Source: Streptomyces glomeratus (GTDB taxonomy: Bacteria; Actinomycetota; Actinomycetes; Streptomycetales; Streptomycetaceae). Taken from it: DNA of 64,000 nt. The notes under the pieces were generated by a model that was given only the letters and a program-made list of their open reading frames with translations, made no database searches and was not told the origin of the DNA. The position numbers and the translations under genes are program-made. The stretch is taken from NCBI RefSeq assembly GCF_021462825.1, contig NZ_JAKEEB010000003.1:186001-250000 (forward strand). Direction: 5' to 3'. Shown in pieces: positions 59,734 through 64,000 of the stretch (position 1 is its first letter; each line of letters opens with the position of its first letter).

Positions 59734-60900
59734 ATGCGTCATTTCGGGCACATCGCCCCTGAGGAGCGGCAGCGTCTCTTCCATCGGGAGCCGGCCGTCT
59801 TCACCCCCGACTCGCCGGCCCGCGTCCTCGCGGCGGCCCTCGGCGCCACCCTGTACAGCCCGGCGACCAGGCCGCACCTGGCCGACGACGTGCTCAAGCA
59901 GGCCGGCCGCGGGGTGGTCTCCATGGTGCTGTGCCTGGAGGACTCCATCGACGACGCGGACGTCGTGGACGCGGAGGAGAACCTGGTCCGGCAGCTCACC
60001 GGCCTCCTCTCCCGCCCGGAAGCGGAGCTCCCGCTGCTGTTCATCCGGGTCCGCGTCCCGGAGCAGATCCCGGATCTGGTGGCCCGGCTCGGCCCGGCCG
60101 TGCGGCTGCTGTCGGGTTTCGTGCTCCCGAAGTTCACCGAGGAGCGGGGCGTGCCGTTCCTGGAGGCCCTGACCGCGGCCGAGACGGCGAGCGGGCGCCG
60201 GCTGTTCGCCATGCCGGTCCTGGAGTCCCCCGACCTGCTCTACCTGGAGACGCGCCGGGAGACCCTGGCCGGCATCGTCCGCACCGTCGACAAGTGGCGC
60301 GACCGGGTCCTCGCGCTGCGCCTCGGCGTGACCGACTTCTGCTCCTCCTACGGCCTGCGCAGAGCGCCCGACATGACGGCGTACGACGTCCAGATCGTGG
60401 CCTCCGTGATCGCCGACGTCGTCAACGTCCTCGGCCGCGCCGACGGCACCGGGTTCACGGTGACCGGTCCGGTGTGGGAGTACTTCCGGGCCCAGGAGCG
60501 GATGTTCAAGCCGCAGCTGCGCCGCAGCCCCTTCCTGGAGGGCGAGGTCGAGGAGCTGCGCGAGGCGCTGATCGAGCACGACTTGGACGGGCTGCTGCGC
60601 GAGATCGCCCTCGACCGCGCCAACGGCCTGCTCGGCAAGACCTGCATCCACCCCTCGCACGTGATGCCCGTGCATGCGCTGTCCGTCGTGAGCCACGAGG
60701 AGTACAGCGACGCACAGGACATCCTGCGGCCCGAGCGCCTCGGCGGGGGCGTGCTGCGCTCCGCGTACACCAACAAGATGAACGAGGTGAAGCCGCACCG
60801 CGCATGGGCCGAGCGCACCCTCCAGCGCGCCGAGGTCTTCGGTGTGGCCAACGAGGACATCGGCTTCGTGGAGTTGCTGGCCGCCGGTGTGCCGCACTGA
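59734..60900 (+). CDS. HpcH/HpaI aldolase/citrate-lyase-like enzyme of the Ter biosynthetic operon
   Basis: 388 residues, TIM-barrel type. VSMVLCLEDSIDDADVVDAEENL contains the metal-binding Glu-Asp region, FAMPVLESPDLLYLETR the second, and KTCIHPSHVMPVHALSVVSHEEYSDA the conserved end. Such enzymes make or break C-C bonds of pyruvate- or CoA-type substrates. The next gene's upstream GTG begins immediately after its stop, so the genes form one transcript. In published comparative work on Ter systems this gene type accompanies phosphoribosyltransferase and HAD genes. Confidence 0.87.
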   Translation: MRHFGHIAPEERQRLFHREPAVFTPDSPARVLAAALGATLYSPATRPHLADDVLKQAGRGVVSMVLCLEDSIDDADVVDAEENLVRQLTGLLSRPEAELPLLFIRVRVPEQIPDLVARLGPAVRLLSGFVLPKFTEERGVPFLEALTAAETASGRRLFAMPVLESPDLLYLETRRETLAGIVRTVDKWRDRVLALRLGVTDFCSSYGLRRAPDMTAYDVQIVASVIADVVNVLGRADGTGFTVTGPVWEYFRAQERMFKPQLRRSPFLEGEVEELREALIEHDLDGLLREIALDRANGLLGKTCIHPSHVMPVHALSVVSHEEYSDAQDILRPERLGGGVLRSAYTNKMNEVKPHRAWAERTLQRAEVFGVANEDIGFVELLAAGVPH

Positions 60901-60951
60901 GTGCCGAAGCCGCCGCCGTACCGTCGTACTGAGAAGGAACCGAGGAAGAAC

Positions 60952-63384
60952 GTGGTCTGGTCCGGGACCTGGGTTGCCGAACGGCTCGGGGTCGAACTCG
61001 TCGGCGACGAACAGCTGACCGAGCTGCTGGGGTTGGCACTCCGGCGCAATCCCAAGCGCGCTCACCTGCTCGTCTCCAATGTGCTGGGCAAGCATGTCCC
61101 GCAGTCCCCGTCCGTGGTCTACGCACACGGGTTCACGCTCGGCCGCCGGGTGCGGGAACTGCTGGCCGCCGACGGCGGACGAGAAGCCGAGAGCGCCGTC
61201 GTGCTCGGGTACGCGGAGACGGCCACCGGTCTCGGCCACTGTGTGGCGGACGGCCTCGGCCTCGCGCCCTATCTGCACTCCACCCGCCGCCCCGTCCAGG
61301 GCGTCGCGTGCGCCGGAGGCTTCGAGGAGTCCCACTCCCACGCCACCTCGCACCTGCTGCTCCCCGAGGACCCGGCGCTGCTGGCGGGCGACGGCCCGCT
61401 GGTCCTGGTCGACGACGAGTTCTCCACCGGCAACACCGTCATGAACACCATCCGCGACCTCCACGAGCGCCACCCGAGGAAGCGGTACGTCGTCGTCGCC
61501 CTGGTCGACATGCGCTCGCCCGCCGATCTGGGGCGGCTCGAGGACTTCGCCCGGGAGATCAGCGCCCGGGTGGACCTGGTCACGGCCGCCGCGGGGACCG
61601 TACGGCTGCCCCAGGGCGTCCTGGAGAAAGGCCAGGAGCTGGTGGCCCGGCACGAGTCGGCCGTTCCCGACCGGGAGGCCCATGGCACGGTCACCCGGGT
61701 CACGCTCGGCTGGCCCCGCGGCCTGCCCGACGGCGGACGGCACGGGTTCAGCCCCGGGCACCGGACGCTTCTGGAGGACGCGTTGCCCGCCATGGCCGCG
61801 CGGCTCGCCGAGGCGGTGCCCGCGGGAGTCCGGCGCCTGCTGGTGCTCGGCTCCGAGGAGCTGATGTACACGCCGCTCAGGCTCGCCCGTGAACTGGAGC
61901 GGCAGCTGCCCGCGGAGGTCCGTTACTCCACGACCACCCGCTCGCCCGTCCTGGCGGTCGACGATCCCGGCTACGCCATACGCACCCGGATCGTCTTCCC
62001 CGCCCACGACGACCCGTCCGACGGCCCCGGGGAGCGCTACGCCTACAACATCGCCGACGCCGGCTTCGACGCCGTCGTCGCGGTCGTGGACTCGGCGGCC
62101 GACACCCCCGCACTGCACGCCCCCGGCGGACTGCTTGACCGGCTCGCCGCCCACACCCCGCACGTCCTGCTCGCGGTCGTCCCGAGCTACGTCCCGGCGC
62201 CCCCGTACGCCCCCGAAAGGCCCGCCATGCTGTCCGAGCCCCTCCGCGGCCCCGCCTTCTCCTCGTATCCGCCCGAGGAGGTCGGCTGGCTGCTCCAGGA
62301 CCTGTCGGACGTCACCCTGGAGGCGCCCACCGAGGAGCGCGAGGAGGCGATCCAGAGCGGCGGTGCGCACTACGCCGAGTCGCTCCCGGTGGAGTACCAG
62401 CCGAGCGAGCAGTACCAGGAGCTCTTCCACGCGGCCCTGGAGGCCTCGGCCGCGCGGCTCGCGCAGGCCGTGGGAGTGGTCACCGAGACCGTCCTCGCCG
62501 AGAGATCACCGCGCCCGGTCCTCGTCTCCCTCGCCCGGGCCGGCACGCCCGTCGGCGTTCTGATGCGCCGGTGGGCCGAGCACCGGCACGGCCTCGAGCT
62601 GCCGCACTACGCCGTGTCGATCGTCCGCGGCCGGGGCATCGACGCCAACGCGCTGCGCTACCTGGCCGACCACCACGACCCCTCCGACGTCGTCTTCGTG
62701 GACGGCTGGACCGGCAAGGGCGCCATCACCCGCGAACTGGCCGAGGCGATCGGCCGGTTCGAGGCGTCCGACGGCATCACCGGCTTCGACCCGGAGATCG
62801 CGGTGCTCGCCGACCCCGGCTCGTGCGTGCGGACCTACGGCACCCGGGAGGACTTCCTCATCCCCTCCGCCTGCCTCAATTCCACGGTCTCCGGGCTGAT
62901 CTCACGCACCGTCCTGCGCGCCGACCTGGTCGGACCGCACGACTACCACGGCGCCAAGTTCTACCGCGAACTCGCCGCGGCGGACGTCTCGGTCGCCTTC
63001 CTCGACGCCGTCTCCGCCCGCTTCGCCGAGGTCGAGGAGGCCGTCGAGGTGCAGGCCAAGGAACTGCTCTCCGGCGACCGCACCCCGACCTGGGAGGGCT
63101 GGGCGGCGGTGGAACGCATCAGCGAGGAGTACGGCATCCACGATGTGAACCTCGTCAAGCCGGGCGTCGGCGAGACCACGCGCGTACTGCTGCGCCGGGT
63201 GCCCTGGAAGATCCTGGCCCGGTCCGGAGCGGGCGCCGACCTCGGCCACGTACGCCTGCTGGCCGAGCAGCGCGGCGTGCCCGTGGAGGAGGTCGACGGA
63301 CTTCCGTACACCTGCGTGGGGCTGATCCACCCCCGATACACGCGGGGCGCCACCGGCGCCGACGGCCGGGCGGTGGCCGTATGA
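60952..63384 (+). CDS. large phosphoribosyltransferase-like fusion protein of the Ter biosynthetic operon
   Basis: 810 residues from GTG 60952, which has GAGGAAG at a good distance; GTG 60901 directly after the lyase stop would add 17 residues. Residues 1-260: phosphoribosyltransferase fold with the PRPP loop LVLVDDEFSTGNTVMNTI near 151-165. Residues about 270-470: a domain I cannot name (RLLVLGSEELMYTPLRLARELERQL). Residues about 480-680: a second phosphoribosyltransferase-like fold (VLVSLARAGTPVGVLMRRW; DVVFVDGWTGKGAITREL near 580-597). The end (PWKILARS... RGVPVEEVDGLPYTCVGLIHP) resembles a Pelota-type RNA-binding domain. Confidence 0.82.
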   Translation: MVWSGTWVAERLGVELVGDEQLTELLGLALRRNPKRAHLLVSNVLGKHVPQSPSVVYAHGFTLGRRVRELLAADGGREAESAVVLGYAETATGLGHCVADGLGLAPYLHSTRRPVQGVACAGGFEESHSHATSHLLLPEDPALLAGDGPLVLVDDEFSTGNTVMNTIRDLHERHPRKRYVVVALVDMRSPADLGRLEDFAREISARVDLVTAAAGTVRLPQGVLEKGQELVARHESAVPDREAHGTVTRVTLGWPRGLPDGGRHGFSPGHRTLLEDALPAMAARLAEAVPAGVRRLLVLGSEELMYTPLRLARELERQLPAEVRYSTTTRSPVLAVDDPGYAIRTRIVFPAHDDPSDGPGERYAYNIADAGFDAVVAVVDSAADTPALHAPGGLLDRLAAHTPHVLLAVVPSYVPAPPYAPERPAMLSEPLRGPAFSSYPPEEVGWLLQDLSDVTLEAPTEEREEAIQSGGAHYAESLPVEYQPSEQYQELFHAALEASAARLAQAVGVVTETVLAERSPRPVLVSLARAGTPVGVLMRRWAEHRHGLELPHYAVSIVRGRGIDANALRYLADHHDPSDVVFVDGWTGKGAITRELAEAIGRFEASDGITGFDPEIAVLADPGSCVRTYGTREDFLIPSACLNSTVSGLISRTVLRADLVGPHDYHGAKFYRELAAADVSVAFLDAVSARFAEVEEAVEVQAKELLSGDRTPTWEGWAAVERISEEYGIHDVNLVKPGVGETTRVLLRRVPWKILARSGAGADLGHVRLLAEQRGVPVEEVDGLPYTCVGLIHPRYTRGATGADGRAVAV

Positions 63385-64000
63385 ACTCCGTGCTGGTCGC
63401 CAGTGACCTCGACCGTACGCTGATCTACTCGTCCGCGGCGCTCGCGCTCACCATGCCCGACGCGCGGGCGCCCCGGCTGCTGTGCGTGGAGGTCCACGAG
63501 AGCAAGCCGCTGTCGTACATGACCGAGACCGCGGCGGGGCTGCTCACCGAACTCGGTGACCGCGCGGTGTTCGTGCCGACCACGACCCGCACCCGCAAGC
63601 AGTACCAGCGCATCAACCTGCCCGGCCCCACCCCGCCGTACGCGATCTGCGCCAATGGCGGCCATCTGCTGGTCGACGGGGTCTCCGACCCCGACTGGCA
63701 CAGGGCGGTGCTGGCACGGCTCGCGGACGAGTGCGCGCCGCTGGCGGAGGTGCGGGACCATCTGGCGGCCACCGCGGACCCGGTCTGGGTGCGCAAGCAC
63801 CGGGTCGCCGAGGACCTGTTCGCCTATCTCGTCGTGGAGCGCGAGCTGCTGCCCGAGGACTGGGTGAAGGAACTGGCGGTGTGGGCGGAGAACCGCGGCT
63901 GGACGGTGTCGTTGCAGGGCCGCAAGATCTACGCCGTGCCGAAGCCGCTCACCAAGAGCGCGGCCGTGCGCGAGGTCGCCCGCCGCAGCGGTGCCTCGCT
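63381..64000 (+). CDS. HAD-family phosphatase of the Ter biosynthetic operon, partial
   Basis: First 206 residues; the gene continues past the window. ATG overlaps the TGA of the phosphoribosyltransferase gene (ATGA). The HAD nucleophile motif is VASDLDRTLIYS (Asp9, Asp11). FVPTTTRTRKQYQRI is motif II, ICANGGHLLVDG is typical of the Cof/sucrose-phosphatase-like subgroup, and KIYAVPKPLTKSAAVREV carries the motif III Lys. It should remove a phosphate from a pathway intermediate. Confidence 0.88.
   Translation, partial: MNSVLVASDLDRTLIYSSAALALTMPDARAPRLLCVEVHESKPLSYMTETAAGLLTELGDRAVFVPTTTRTRKQYQRINLPGPTPPYAICANGGHLLVDGVSDPDWHRAVLARLADECAPLAEVRDHLAATADPVWVRKHRVAEDLFAYLVVERELLPEDWVKELAVWAENRGWTVSLQGRKIYAVPKPLTKSAAVREVARRSGAS

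Overview
The window is high-GC actinobacterial chromosome, almost certainly Streptomyces. The evidence is GC-rich coding with strong third-position bias, many GTG/TTG starts, frequent ATGA/GTGA gene overlaps, and Streptomyces hallmarks: the fasR-fabD-fabH-acpP-fabF fatty-acid locus, homodimeric AceE next to a DUF3052 gene, an HATPase/XRE/DUF397 trio, DUF3145, DUF4429 and several TerD-family genes. About 55 genes are supported. No rRNA, tRNA, CRISPR array, insertion sequence or prophage was recognised. The window cuts a gene at each end.

Layout. 0-4.6 kb: leftward envelope-polysaccharide genes (GT4 glycosyltransferase, methyltransferase, AftD-like arabinofuranosyltransferase cut by the left edge) and a DUF3068 membrane protein. 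4.8-10.75 kb: a small membrane protein, a PucR regulator, an IclR regulator coupled to an SMP-30 lactonase, then an ACX4-like acyl-CoA dehydrogenase with a CaiB/BaiF CoA-transferase. 10.7-16 kb: secreted GH35 beta-galactosidase, the wreck of an Rrf2 regulator, and a secreted phosphoesterase behind a possible PHO box. 16-22 kb: TetR/FAD-monooxygenase operon with a triple palindromic operator, the HATPase/XRE/DUF397 trio, and a methyltransferase-MFS pair. 22-28 kb: LysM/SLT cell-wall hydrolase, a PLP aminotransferase with a Pro/Ala tail and a leader that can hide its ribosome site, and an enolase-superfamily/alcohol-dehydrogenase operon whose upstream motif resembles the one before the IclR gene. 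28-33 kb: MarR/oxidoreductase pair, EI24 membrane protein, a pyroglutamyl-peptidase-like protein with Ser in place of the catalytic Cys, and an SGNH lipoprotein.

33.4-39.1 kb is the fatty-acid initiation and elongation locus, transcribed leftward (fasR, fabD, fabH, acpP, fabF). fabH carries an in-frame small palindromic repeat. 39-49.5 kb holds accessory enzymes and regulators (pirin, serine hydrolase, GNAT, MerR/aldo-keto reductase, DUF4429, DUF1023 hydrolase, TetR/MFS, potassium channel). 49.6-53.9 kb has aceE, DUF3052 and an AhpE-type peroxiredoxin.

54-64 kb is a tellurium-resistance-type (Ter) stress locus: two TerD proteins separated by a 1.3-kb G-rich minisatellite, a DUF475/TerC-like membrane protein, a TerA-like protein, a TerD protein with a Pro/Tyr-rich tail, and divergently a tightly coupled biosynthetic operon (HpcH/HpaI-type lyase, a large double phosphoribosyltransferase-like protein, a HAD phosphatase) running off the right edge. 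Comparative genomics has linked such operons to an uncharacterised nucleoside-like metabolite. This is the best candidate here for an undescribed system. A second G-rich array with the same roughly 24-base period lies at 39.86-40.50 kb.
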